From contig JABITN010000136.1 in the NCBI GenBank assembly GCA_018700525.1, positions 62,001 through 126,000 of the forward strand: a stretch of DNA of 64,000 nucleotides, in the 5' to 3' direction. The translations under genes were made by a program, and so were the position numbers. The stretch comes from Opitutales bacterium (lineage in GTDB: Bacteria > Verrucomicrobiota > Verrucomicrobiia > Opitutales > Opitutaceae). The notes beneath the pieces are model-generated. The model was not told the DNA's origin and searched no databases. It saw nothing but the letters and a program-made list of their open reading frames with translations. This document shows, piece by piece, positions 26,758-35,809 of this stretch; position 1 is the stretch's first letter; every line of letters starts with the position of its first letter.

Positions 26758-29700
26758 ATGATCAACAAACTCATACGCTTCTGTCTCGAGAACAAAATAG
26801 TCGTCGTTCTCTTTACCGCTGCTTTGATTCTTTGGGGAATCATGGTCGCTCCATTCGATTGGGAGGTCGACATCCTCCCGCGCGATCCCGTACCCGTAGA
26901 CGCAATTCCGGATATCGGCGAAAACCAGCAAATCGTATTCACGAAATGGATGGGGAGGTCTCCTCAGGATATCGAAGATCAGATAACCTACCCACTCACT
27001 ACCGCTCTACTCGGACTGCCGCAGGTTAAAACGATTCGCAGCTACTCGATGTTCGGGTTTTCGTCCATCTACATAATCTTCAAAGAAGATGTAGAGTTCT
27101 ACTGGACGCGCAGCCGTATTCTGGAAAAACTCAACAGTCTCCCAAGCGGGACGTTGCCGCAAGGCGTATCTCCCCAGCTCGGACCCGACGCTACTGCCTT
27201 AGGCCAAGTATTCTGGTACACTCTCGAAGGTTACACGCCCGAGGATAAGCCTTCAGGCGGATGGGACCTCGACGAATTGCGTTCAGCTCAAGACTGGTAC
27301 GTTCGCTATGCGCTTCAAGGAGTTGACGGCGTGGCCGAGGTAGCGTCGATTGGCGGATACGTCAAAGAATATCAAGTCGATGTCGATCCCTATGCATTAA
27401 GGACCTACGGCATAGCCCTGCATGAAGTCTTCGATGCCGTGCGAGCAAGCAACATAGATGTCGGTGCTCGGACGATAGAAATAAACGCCGTCGAATATAT
27501 TATCCGTGGCCTGGGGTTCTTGAAATCCTTGGATGACTTGAGGCAAACCGTTATAACGCATCGCGACAACGTACCCATAACATTGGATCAAATCGCTGAG
27601 ATTGAATTCGGTCCAGCTTTGCGACGTGGAGCCCTTGATAAAGCTGGAGCTGAAGCCGTAGGTGGTGTCGTCGTAACGCGCTACGGAGAAAACCCGCTTG
27701 CAGTCATCAAGCGCATTAAACAAAAGATCGAGGAAATCTCCCCAGGCCTCCCTCGCAAGACACTGGAAGACGGGACTAAAAGTCAGTTGAAGATCGTACC
27801 TTTCTACGATCGAACAGGACTCATAAACGAAACTCTCGGCACGCTTGAAAGCGCGGTGCGTCAGCAAATTCTCGTAACCATCATCGTTGTCGTAGCAATG
27901 ATGCTTCACCTGCGGAGTGCAGCCATAATCTCAGGTGTCTTACCCTTGGCCGTTCTCTTCGCATTCATAGGCATGAAGCTTTTCAAGATCGATGCCAATG
28001 TAGTAGCTCTTTCTGGCATCGCGATCGCCATCGGTACGATCGTAGACATGGGAGTTGTATTGGTTGAAAACATACTCCGTCACCTCAACGACGCGCCGCG
28101 AAAAGAAGATCGACTAGAAGTCGTTTACCGAGCCTGCTCTGAAGTCGGAGGCGCAGTGGTGACTGCCGTTCTCACAACAGTCATCAGCTTCCTTCCAGTA
28201 TTCACGATGCAAGCCGCTGAAGGAAAGCTCTTCCAGCCGCTTGCCTACACAAAGACCTTCGCCCTCATCGGCTCCATCATTGTCGCTCTCACTATAATCC
28301 CGCCACTTGCTCACTCGCTTATAGCAAAGCGATTCACCTTCGCCTGGTCGAAAACCGGACTGTGGAGCGGCATCGCATTATTCGGTCTACTAGGACCCTT
28401 TTTCACCGATTGGTTTCCTGGGTGGCTCGGCTTAATCCTCGTTGGAGCAGCTGTCTTCAATCTCGCTGAAAGACGCATTCCTTCTCATACGCGCAGGCTC
28501 GTCTTCCTCCTCTTTAACTTCCTAGTCGCCTTCTTCGTGGCCCTCGTCCTAGCTGCCGACTGGAAGCCTCTAGGGATCGAACGTGATTTCGGGAATGCCC
28601 TATTCGTACTTATCGCTATTGGAGGCCTACTTGGAGCATTCTATTTATTTATCAAAACCTACGCCACGTTGCTCAACGCGATTCTTAAGGTCAAATGGAT
28701 CTTCCTCTCCTTTAGCAGTTTTATCGTCGTATTCGGATTTGCCGTATGGCTCGGGTTTGGGACGCTTTTCTCCTGGGCTCCGAAGTGGATAACGAAATCC
28801 GGAACCTGGAGCAGCATATCCCATGCTATTCCAGGACTAGGCAAGGAATTCATGCCGAATTTGGACGAGGGGTCCTACTTGCTCATGCCCACAACCATGC
28901 CTCATGCTTCTATTGGCGAAGCAATGGACATCCTTAGCAAGCAAGATATGGCGATCAATGCCATACCGGAAATTGAAACCGCCGTTGGCAAACTTGGACG
29001 CGTCGAAAGTCCGCTTGACCCCGCTCCGATCTCGATGATCGAAACGATCATAAACTACAAATCCGAATACATCACAAACGCCAATGGACAAATACTCGCC
29101 TTCTCCTACGACGCCGTATCCGGCACCTTCCAACGAGACCCCAATAACGAACTCATACCTGACGAAAACGGAAGACCTTTTCGACAATGGCGCGACGAGA
29201 TAAAGTCTCCCGATGACATTTGGGCCGAAATCGTTAAAGCAGCCGCGATCCCCGGTTCAACTTCCGCTCCTAAACTCCAACCAATAGCCGCTCGAATCAT
29301 CATGCTTCAAAGCGGCGTTCGAGCGCCCATGGCCTACAAGATTCAAGGTCCTAACCTCGAATCGATCGAACAAGCTTCCCTCGATCTCGAGAAACTGCTC
29401 AAGCAAGTGCCTTCGATCAATCCAGGAACCGTCTTTGCCGACCGAGTGATCGGCAAGCCCTACCTCGAAATAGACATCGATCGATCCGCCATAGCTCGCT
29501 ACGGCATCAAGATCAGGCAAGTCCAGGAAGTCATCGAAGTCGCGATCGGAGGCAAGCCAGTCACCCAAACCGTCGAAGGGCGTGAACGCTATCCCGTGCG
29601 CGTTCGCTATTCGCGAGAACTGAGAGACAGTATCGAAGAAATCGAAAACATACTCGTCAGCGCTCCGGACGGAACGCAAATCCCACTAAAAGAGCTAGCA

Positions 29701-30516
29701 TCCATAAAATACCTACGCGGACCGCAAGTCATCAAAAGTGAGAATACATTCCTGGTGAGTTACGTCATTTTCGATATGCAGCCGGGATACAGCGAAGTCG
29801 AAGTGGTCGAACAAGCCAATACCTTCATCGACGGTAAATTAGAGAACGGAGAATGGTCCCTCCCCGCAGGGGTCTCGAAACCCATAGCAATTGGCAGCTA
29901 CGAAAGTCAGGTCAGAGCGGAAAAGAGACTCAGCGTCGTCTTGCCGATCGCACTCTTCGCAATCTGGCTGATTCTCTATTTTCAATTCAAGCGCATCTCC
30001 ACGACATTTTTGGTTTTCTCCGGCATTCTTTTCGCCTGGTCAGGCGGTTTCACCCTCATCTGGCTCTATGGCCAACCGTGGTTCATGAATTTCGAGTTCA
30101 TGGACCAAAACCTCGGAGAACTCTTTCAGATGGGGACGATCAATCTCAGCGTCGCAGTTTGGGTCGGTTTTCTTGCCCTTTTCGGCATAGCCACCGACAA
30201 CGGCGTAATCGTCTGCACCTATCTCCAACAGGTATTCAAGAAAAACAAACCGAAGACCATATCGGAAATCCGAGCGGCGACTGTAGAAGCAGGGAAACGA
30301 AGGGCCCGCCCCGCCATGATGACCAGCGCCACAACAATTCTTGCCCTCCTGCCCGTCCTCACCGCGACCGGTCGCGGGGCCGACGTCATGTTGCCAATGG
30401 CGATACCCTCATTCGGAGGCATGCTCCTCGCGATCCTCACCATTTTTATTGTTCCCGTCCTTTACTGCAGTCTCGAAGAACTTTCAGTAAAACTCAGGAA
30501 ATATAGAAAATCTTAA
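26758..30516 (+). CDS. cusA: CusA/CzcA-family heavy-metal RND pump
   Basis: 1252 residues, about 200 longer than E. coli CusA. The N-terminus is LIRFCLENKIVVVLFTAALI, and the DQITYPLTTALLGLPQVKTI region is characteristic of heavy-metal RND pumps. The TM4 proton-relay helix GIAIAIGTIVDMGVVLVENI holds the conserved Asp. The Met-containing GKEFMPNLDEGSYLLMPTTM matches the copper-path region. An extra hydrophobic stretch of about 110 residues (roughly 525-640) with several predicted helices follows TM6, and a further soluble insertion occurs near 760-820. It exports Cu(I)/Ag(I) using the proton gradient. Third gene of the operon. Confidence 0.93.
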   Translation: MINKLIRFCLENKIVVVLFTAALILWGIMVAPFDWEVDILPRDPVPVDAIPDIGENQQIVFTKWMGRSPQDIEDQITYPLTTALLGLPQVKTIRSYSMFGFSSIYIIFKEDVEFYWTRSRILEKLNSLPSGTLPQGVSPQLGPDATALGQVFWYTLEGYTPEDKPSGGWDLDELRSAQDWYVRYALQGVDGVAEVASIGGYVKEYQVDVDPYALRTYGIALHEVFDAVRASNIDVGARTIEINAVEYIIRGLGFLKSLDDLRQTVITHRDNVPITLDQIAEIEFGPALRRGALDKAGAEAVGGVVVTRYGENPLAVIKRIKQKIEEISPGLPRKTLEDGTKSQLKIVPFYDRTGLINETLGTLESAVRQQILVTIIVVVAMMLHLRSAAIISGVLPLAVLFAFIGMKLFKIDANVVALSGIAIAIGTIVDMGVVLVENILRHLNDAPRKEDRLEVVYRACSEVGGAVVTAVLTTVISFLPVFTMQAAEGKLFQPLAYTKTFALIGSIIVALTIIPPLAHSLIAKRFTFAWSKTGLWSGIALFGLLGPFFTDWFPGWLGLILVGAAVFNLAERRIPSHTRRLVFLLFNFLVAFFVALVLAADWKPLGIERDFGNALFVLIAIGGLLGAFYLFIKTYATLLNAILKVKWIFLSFSSFIVVFGFAVWLGFGTLFSWAPKWITKSGTWSSISHAIPGLGKEFMPNLDEGSYLLMPTTMPHASIGEAMDILSKQDMAINAIPEIETAVGKLGRVESPLDPAPISMIETIINYKSEYITNANGQILAFSYDAVSGTFQRDPNNELIPDENGRPFRQWRDEIKSPDDIWAEIVKAAAIPGSTSAPKLQPIAARIIMLQSGVRAPMAYKIQGPNLESIEQASLDLEKLLKQVPSINPGTVFADRVIGKPYLEIDIDRSAIARYGIKIRQVQEVIEVAIGGKPVTQTVEGRERYPVRVRYSRELRDSIEEIENILVSAPDGTQIPLKELASIKYLRGPQVIKSENTFLVSYVIFDMQPGYSEVEVVEQANTFIDGKLENGEWSLPAGVSKPIAIGSYESQVRAEKRLSVVLPIALFAIWLILYFQFKRISTTFLVFSGILFAWSGGFTLIWLYGQPWFMNFEFMDQNLGELFQMGTINLSVAVWVGFLALFGIATDNGVIVCTYLQQVFKKNKPKTISEIRAATVEAGKRRARPAMMTSATTILALLPVLTATGRGADVMLPMAIPSFGGMLLAILTIFIVPVLYCSLEELSVKLRKYRKS

Positions 30517-30548
30517 ATTTGTTTTCACCAACCAAATACATATAAATC

Positions 30549-31055
30549 ATGAAACCCAATATACTGAAAATCATCGTAATCGCACTGTTAGCCACCGTTG
30601 CCGGCTTCGCGAATTTCGAATCGATGAAACCCGAGTTCGTAGACACGCTCCTTGATCCCTACTTCAACCTGCAAGCATCCCTCGCTGGAGACGATCTAGC
30701 TGTGGCCAAAGCAAACGGCGCAAAACTCCAATCAGCGATAGCAAAAGGCACATTTACCCCCAAAGCCTCATCAATTAGGACACTTGAATCGGGAACCCAA
30801 AACATCGTCAACTCAACTGATATAAAAACTGCGAGAAATGCCTTTCATGCGGTCTCCAAAGAACTGGGCGACATTGTCGACAATGTCGGCACTACCGGAA
30901 AGAGCGACGTTCTCAAAATAATGTGCCCCATGGCCTTTGGCGGCAAAGGCGGCGAATAGCTACAAAGCAATGACGACCTAGCCAATCCCTATTTAGGGTC
31001 CATGATGTACAAATGCGGCGCCGTCGTGGAGCAACTCGCTGACGCCACGGAATAG
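30549..31055 (+). pseudogene. Secreted DUF3347 protein interrupted by an in-frame TAG
   Basis: The open frame ends at a TAG at 30957-30959 after MCPMAFGGKGGE. The same frame continues for 31 codons (LQSNDDLANPYLGSMMYKCG, then to TAG at 31053). The two intact DUF3347 domains in this window have WLQ at exactly this place (SGADWLQSSDD and GGTWLQDNPD), so the stop replaces a conserved Trp codon (TGG to TAG). Signal peptide: ILKIIVIALLATVAGFA. DUF3347 is a small helical periplasmic domain linked with copper handling. The truncated product would lack the final KCG segment. Confidence 0.8.
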
Positions 31056-31203
31056 CAAAAGAACGAATAGCAATCGCTAAGCCAGGCCGACTCGAGTTAT
31101 AATCAGCGTACATTTCTCAAACAGAGCCTGGATTCAGTCTACCCGCAAACCGACGAAATTGCGCAAAAAAGGCCCCAACTGCGTAAGCTATTCTCAGAAG
31201 AAT

Positions 31204-31223
31204 TTCGATAAGATTCTATCGAA
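31204..31223. promoter_or_regulatory. Palindrome upstream of the ATPase remnant
   Basis: TTCGATA-AGATTC-TATCGAA is a perfect inverted repeat with seven-base arms, 21 bases before the ATG at 31244. Spacing and symmetry fit a repressor or activator operator, but no regulator gene is nearby and no T-run follows it. Confidence 0.35.
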
Positions 31224-31243
31224 TTAACGGACCTTCCTGCAAA

Positions 31244-32473
31244 ATGGAAGACCACTCCGATTCACCAACCAAAGATTGTTGCCACCATAATGGAGACGTA
31301 TCGGCTAAACGCGAAAACGCCTCGCTGGTATGGGCAAATTACGATTGTACTATGTGCCCAGGCACGGAATCGAACACGCCTGGCGGTTGTCCTTATTATC
31401 GCGCCCCTGCACCCTGGGACTCGCGACACCCATGTCCATTATGGTGGGAATCGGCAAAGGTGCTGAGCATGGAATTCTCATTCGAGATGCAGAAGCTATC
31501 GAGACGATGGAAAAATAACCCATCTCATAAATGACAAAACCGGTACATTGACTGAAGGGCATCCCCAAGTTGTTGATATATTTAAAGCCACTGGTATCGA
31601 TAATTTCAAGCTACTCCAATTAGTCGCCGCCATTGGGAGACATTCTGAACACCCGCTCGCAAGAGCCATAGTCAAAGAATCCGAAAAGCGTGAAATCGAG
31701 ATTCCAGAGAACACTGACTTCGAAAGCTACCCTGAAGCAGGAGCGCAAGCCGACGTTCTTGGGGAAACGATCAGAGTGGGGAAAAGAGCATATCTACAAA
31801 ACAATGGAATCGCCCTCCGCAAAGAACTTCTAAACCAGGCACAGGACCTACAGAAACAAGGGAAAACGGTCACCTGGGTCACAGAGGGCAAAGTATTACT
31901 CGGTGCCATAGCCATTGCCGATCCGATTAAATCTACCACGCCCGATGCGATCGCGACACTGCATCGAATCGGAATAAAAATCATTATGTGTACAGGCGAC
32001 AATTCCGATACCGCTCGAGCGGTATCGAGTACCCTCAGCATCCAAGACTATCGGGCAGCAAAGACAAACAGGACCTTGTCGAAGATCTCAAAAGCCAAGG
32101 ACACCGCGTCGCAATGGCATGCGACGGGATTAACAACGTGCCAGCGCTCGCCGCTGCCGATCTAGGAATCGCAATGGGTACCGGAACCGATGTAGCCATG
32201 GAAAGCACTGGGATCACCCTCGTCAAAGGCGACCTTCAAGGAATCTTTAGTTCCATCGCACTCAGTAAAGCGGTCATGCGAAACATTCGCCAAAATCTAT
32301 TCTTCGCTTTCTTTTACAATGCCATCGGCGTTCCAATAGCTGCAGAAATACTGTATCCGTTTTTTGGAATCCTTCTCAGTCCAATGATAGCTGGAATAAC
32401 CATGTCGTTTAGCTCCGTATCCGCCATTTGCAACGCATTGAGACTAAAAAATGAAAAAATTAAAACCCAATGA
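31244..32473 (+). pseudogene. Copper P-type ATPase (CopA-like), internally deleted and frameshifted
   Basis: Pieces of a P1B ATPase lie in order across frames: an N-terminal Cys motif (YDCTMCPGTESNTPGGCP) like a heavy-metal-binding domain; then, directly, PCTLGLATPMSIMVG (the CPC helix, first Cys now Arg) and GAEHGILIRDAEAIETMEK; then INDKTGTLTEG with the phosphorylated Asp in another frame; the nucleotide domain (HSEHPLARA) to [11 protein letters not shown]; and, in a third frame, [20 protein letters not shown] to the C-terminal helices. The first five membrane helices and actuator domain are missing, so the protein could not transport even if the frames were repaired. Confidence 0.85.
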
Positions 32474-32638
32474 CGAGTTCTTCTCAAATGGGCCGTTACT
32501 CGAAACTCTTCAAACGACAGAGCTGCAATACAATCGGCCTGTTGAAAGCGCGGATCTTTACCATAGATCAATGTCTTGAATTTCTATAAGGGCCTTTCAT
32601 TGACACAAGCGTTCCATCCACCATTAATCGGTTTCACG

Positions 32639-33151
32639 ATGAAAGTTCGTATCTTTACCATTCTCGTATCGATAATCGCAGCCACGACTGGATTTGCCCA
32701 ATGCGAGCATTGCGCAGCCCGAGTTCAGATGGAAGGCAGTGATTCGAATTCCGACGTAACGCTTGCCGCCTATTTCGAAATCCAACGAGCGTTGGCAAAT
32801 GACGATTTTAAGGCCTCCAGCACTGTCGCGGTCGCTCTTCACGAAAAGACGAGCAAGATGACATGCCCAATCGAAGACGAAGCCTGTTGCGATACCCTCA
32901 AAAGCTCAACCCTCACCATGAGCGAAGCCTCAGACATCAAAGGCATTCGCGACGCCTTTAAGAACCTCTCCAACGCACTCATCGCTCGACTTGAAACCCA
33001 AGGTTCCTCCGCTTCCCCAGTTTACAAAATGCACTGCCCTATGACCTCCGGCGGAACCTGGCTGCAAGATAATCCGGACCTGCGTAATCCCTATTACGGT
33101 GCCGTGATGATCAAATGCGGGATGCAACAAGCGGTTATCGGCAAACAGTAG
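32639..33151 (+). CDS. Secreted DUF3347 protein, intact copy
   Basis: 170 residues from the ATG at 32639, which begins a signal peptide (MKVRIFTILVSIIAATTGFA); the frame is open from 32576. An early CEHCAAR motif precedes the DUF3347 domain (AAYFEIQRALANDDFKASST, then MHCPMTSGGTWLQDNPDLRN and a terminal KCG). A CPIEDEACC insertion in mid-domain adds Cys. Third DUF3347 module of the metal cluster; it probably binds copper in the periplasm, inferred from Met/Cys/His content and neighbours. Confidence 0.8.
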   Translation: MKVRIFTILVSIIAATTGFAQCEHCAARVQMEGSDSNSDVTLAAYFEIQRALANDDFKASSTVAVALHEKTSKMTCPIEDEACCDTLKSSTLTMSEASDIKGIRDAFKNLSNALIARLETQGSSASPVYKMHCPMTSGGTWLQDNPDLRNPYYGAVMIKCGMQQAVIGKQ

Positions 33152-33198
33152 CTCCGCACTTTCGCCTGAACTCTCCAAACGTCGCTCTCTACCTACCA

Positions 33199-33780
33199 GT
33201 GCCCCCCACCTCTACTATCGCCACGCCACCCGAACACGTCGTCCTTCTCGACCTCGATGGCAACCCCATCGGGACGATGGACAAAAGGAGTGTCCATACA
33301 GCGAATACGCCATTGCACAGCGCCTTTTCAATTTTTCTCTTCGATGGCAAAGGCAATATGCTCAGCCAACAACGTGCTCATTCCAAAAAAACCTGGCCAG
33401 GTATCTGGTCCAATGCCTGTTGTGGGCACCCTGCGTCGGGCGAGAGCCATTTGGATGCAGCTCACCGACGACTCGAGCAAGAGCTCGGCCTTACCCAAAT
33501 CGAACTAATGAACGCCCTCCCGAACTTTCGATATCGGGCTGAATTAGACGGAATCGTCGAAAACGAAATCTGCCCTGTATTCATCGGACAATGCTCAGTG
33601 GAGCCCACTCCGAACCCGAAAGAAGTAGCCGCCACCGAATGGATCCCCTGGAAAACGTTCGCCGATTCCTGCAAAGGGTTGACCCAAACCCGCTTCGACT
33701 CATTTTCCCCTTGGTCGCACTTAGAAGGTCAGCTTTTGCTAGAGCATCCCTTAATAGATCAATTCGTCGGCACAGCCTAG
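33199..33780 (+). CDS. idi: Isopentenyl-diphosphate delta-isomerase, type I
   Basis: 193 residues if started at the GTG at 33199. The frame is open back to 33115, inside the DUF3347 gene, and no ATG lies near the conserved start EHVVLLDLDGNPIG, so the start is uncertain. This Nudix-fold enzyme interconverts isopentenyl and dimethylallyl diphosphate. The catalytic Cys lies in WSNACCGHPASGE, metal-binding His/Glu lie in NTPLHSAFSIFLF and the Nudix-type EQELGL helix, and the second active-site Glu is in VENEICPVF. It is the last plus-strand gene before the PurH-like gene on the opposite strand. Confidence 0.92.
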   Translation: MPPTSTIATPPEHVVLLDLDGNPIGTMDKRSVHTANTPLHSAFSIFLFDGKGNMLSQQRAHSKKTWPGIWSNACCGHPASGESHLDAAHRRLEQELGLTQIELMNALPNFRYRAELDGIVENEICPVFIGQCSVEPTPNPKEVAATEWIPWKTFADSCKGLTQTRFDSFSPWSHLEGQLLLEHPLIDQFVGTA

Positions 33781-33809
33781 AATCGTCTAAAACCCCGCGG
33801 CTCCGCCAC

Positions 33810-33832
33810 CTAGCGACCCGAGGGACTCGCAT
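33810..33832. repeat. Family B repeat, degenerate copy B4
   Basis: CCTAGCGACCCGAGGGACTC then GCA. It keeps the CGAGGGACTCGC core of B1/B2 with changes in the left part. It lies in the 188-base gap between convergent idi and the PurH-like gene. Confidence 0.6.
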
Positions 33833-33968
33833 GAAAATATAGCCAATCAAAATTAGAGAATCTCGGAAACCGTATTCGAACTTCGGCGAGTCAAGATGTC
33901 CGAAGTATTAAACGGGTAGCAACAAAGCAAACTCCCAGGTATTTACCCAAAGGGAATAATTCTCGACC

Positions 33969-35396
33969 TCAAATCTTCCGGAACGATACGCCCGTAGCAA
34001 CCAAAGCCATGCCGACCGTATTCGCGCGCTCAACCAATTGCACCTCTCGCTGCAAGTCGATTCCAGGGTGAACCAACACGCTAACCCCAGCTGCTTTCGC
34101 GCGGTCAATTTCTTCAGGATCTTTGATATCCACGTCGAAAACCACACTCGACCCTTCAATCGATACCCCTCCTTGCAGCAGCCGATCCCAAGCCAATCTT
34201 TGATCAAGTAAACTCGAAGCCTGGGCGATCACGCACTCTCCCGCGATAGCGACGCAGCCCGTCGAACGGAGATGCCTCGATAACCTTACCCCAAAGAGCA
34301 TATCCTCCCATTGAGTGACCAAAGGCTGATTAGCACTCGGCATTCGCCATGCAAAAGGATTCACCGCCACCCGATTTATATCCTGAACCAATGCGCCGCC
34401 CGCCACCGAACGGACTTCCTGCAAGGCTTCGTAACCCAAACCTTCGCGACTGACCAAAAGCCGCGTACCATCAAACTCCACTTTCGAAACATACGCCGGC
34501 GCCAAGACTGAACTGAAGTGACCCTGCCCGCCAAGCGAACCCAGCAAATCCGAATCGACCGTACCATTTACCACCAGAGTAGCCTTCGAAAGAATCGGCT
34601 CGATAGCTCTTCGAGCGGTGTCAACCGCCTCTTCGACGGATTCCCCGCTAGCCGCGGAAATCAAAGCACCGTTTTGAATAATCACCGCTGTCGTCTTCTC
34701 GAATTCTCCAATCGCGTACACCGCCAGCGATAAATCGATAACACTGCCGTAATCGAGTTCCGGACCGGAGATTTTTTCGAAATGCTCCCCAAAATTCCCA
34801 TAGAGCGCCGCCTTCTGCCGCGGCGTATCTCCTTCCGGTAATGCGTGAGCTCGTTTCCAAGAAAATCGAATCGACTTCGGGTATCCGCTCAAGGCATCGA
34901 TATCCGGAGCTTCGCCTCCCTGCATCTCCAGGTATTGGGCCACTGACGCATCGAATTCGGAAACCGCATGTAACGCATTGCAGGCCTGATCCATTCGAAA
35001 TCGACCCGACAAACTTCCATCGCCTTTGCGCAGCAAATTCAAAACATCGCCATACATCTCCGGACTCCCAACTACGGCCGTCTTCTGAGGTCGACGAGCC
35101 GCCAGGCGAATCAAATCGACGATTCCATGATCAAATGCATTCAAAGCGCTCTTCCACGACATGAACTCACGCCCCACGGCCGAAACGTCATAGAAATTAG
35201 CCACGAGCAAATCCACCTCGCCCGACTCAACCAGCCCTACAGCGACCGGTATCTCAATACTATCCGCACCAGAAATCTCATCACCCACGACCGAAGTCAC
35301 CACTCGAAGCTCCACGCCGAATTCCTCGACCAAGCATTTCGAAAAGTCTTTCAGTCCGGAAGAATCCCGAGTCGCCAGCAGTGCGGTTTTTGCCAT
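33969..35396 (-). CDS. PurH-like protein with apparently lost active sites
   Basis: 475 residues from the ATG at 35396. It is collinear with PurH (IMP cyclohydrolase/AICAR transformylase): start ALLATRDSSGLKDFSKCL, VDLLVANFYDVSAVG, AVVGSPEMYGDVLNLL, TPRQKAALYGNFGEHFE, ELDYGSVIDL, and the end VSVLVHPGIDL...MALVATGVSFRKI. But the RVKTLHP cyclohydrolase segment is absent, and the Lys-His pair of the transformylase motif KHxNPCG is replaced (AVIIQNGALIS). It is probably a paralogue with a new or structural role, or a catalytically dead protein; the reading frame is clean. Transcribed convergently with idi; no other purine gene is nearby. Confidence 0.75.
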   Translation of the reverse strand: MAKTALLATRDSSGLKDFSKCLVEEFGVELRVVTSVVGDEISGADSIEIPVAVGLVESGEVDLLVANFYDVSAVGREFMSWKSALNAFDHGIVDLIRLAARRPQKTAVVGSPEMYGDVLNLLRKGDGSLSGRFRMDQACNALHAVSEFDASVAQYLEMQGGEAPDIDALSGYPKSIRFSWKRAHALPEGDTPRQKAALYGNFGEHFEKISGPELDYGSVIDLSLAVYAIGEFEKTTAVIIQNGALISAASGESVEEAVDTARRAIEPILSKATLVVNGTVDSDLLGSLGGQGHFSSVLAPAYVSKVEFDGTRLLVSREGLGYEALQEVRSVAGGALVQDINRVAVNPFAWRMPSANQPLVTQWEDMLFGVRLSRHLRSTGCVAIAGECVIAQASSLLDQRLAWDRLLQGGVSIEGSSVVFDVDIKDPEEIDRAKAAGVSVLVHPGIDLQREVQLVERANTVGMALVATGVSFRKI

Positions 35397-35809
35397 CCTC
35401 GAAGTACCGTTCCACCCGAACCATCGATCAAGCAAAAAGTAGCAGCGGCATCTAAGTGACTGTTGAACCAGGCCGAATCAAACGCTTCTCTAATTTTAGG
35501 AGCGGATTTATCCCGCAATACCTTAACTCTATCCTCTTCTCCATAATCGCGGTAAACCCAATCCTGCACTGACTCATTTAATAGTCTCCAAGAATCTACG
35601 AGTTTTCTAATTGAAGTCCTCTATCCTCGGCCCGATATCATTATCGCTACGTCAGCCGTGATGCAAAACCAGGCAAAAACACTCGCAATTGGAAATCGCT
35701 CTTTCGGCTCGAAACTAATCGGAGACACCTTTCAGTTTAACAGTCCGAATCGCTACTCCCTGGAAATCGTAAAAATCATAGCAGGTGCCTAGCCGTCGAA
35801 TTTTCCCTC
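35397..35809. other. Intergenic region with a repeat copy and a possible gene fragment
   Basis: 413 bases. It contains family A arm A3 and, at 35661-35792, a 43-codon open frame (MQNQAKTLAIGNRSFGSKLI, then EIVKIIAGA). That frame reads like the tail of some protein but matches no family I know. No other feature seen. Confidence 0.4.
35497..35519. repeat. Family A repeat, single arm A3
   Basis: TAGGAGCGGATTTATCCCGC then AAT. It differs from the A1 arms at one or two positions. No inverted partner is visible within 100 bases. Confidence 0.75.

Noticed and set aside
31988-32473. Separate 161-residue membrane protein
   Set aside because: It is the C-terminal part of the P-type ATPase (DGIN motif and last helices) displaced into another frame.
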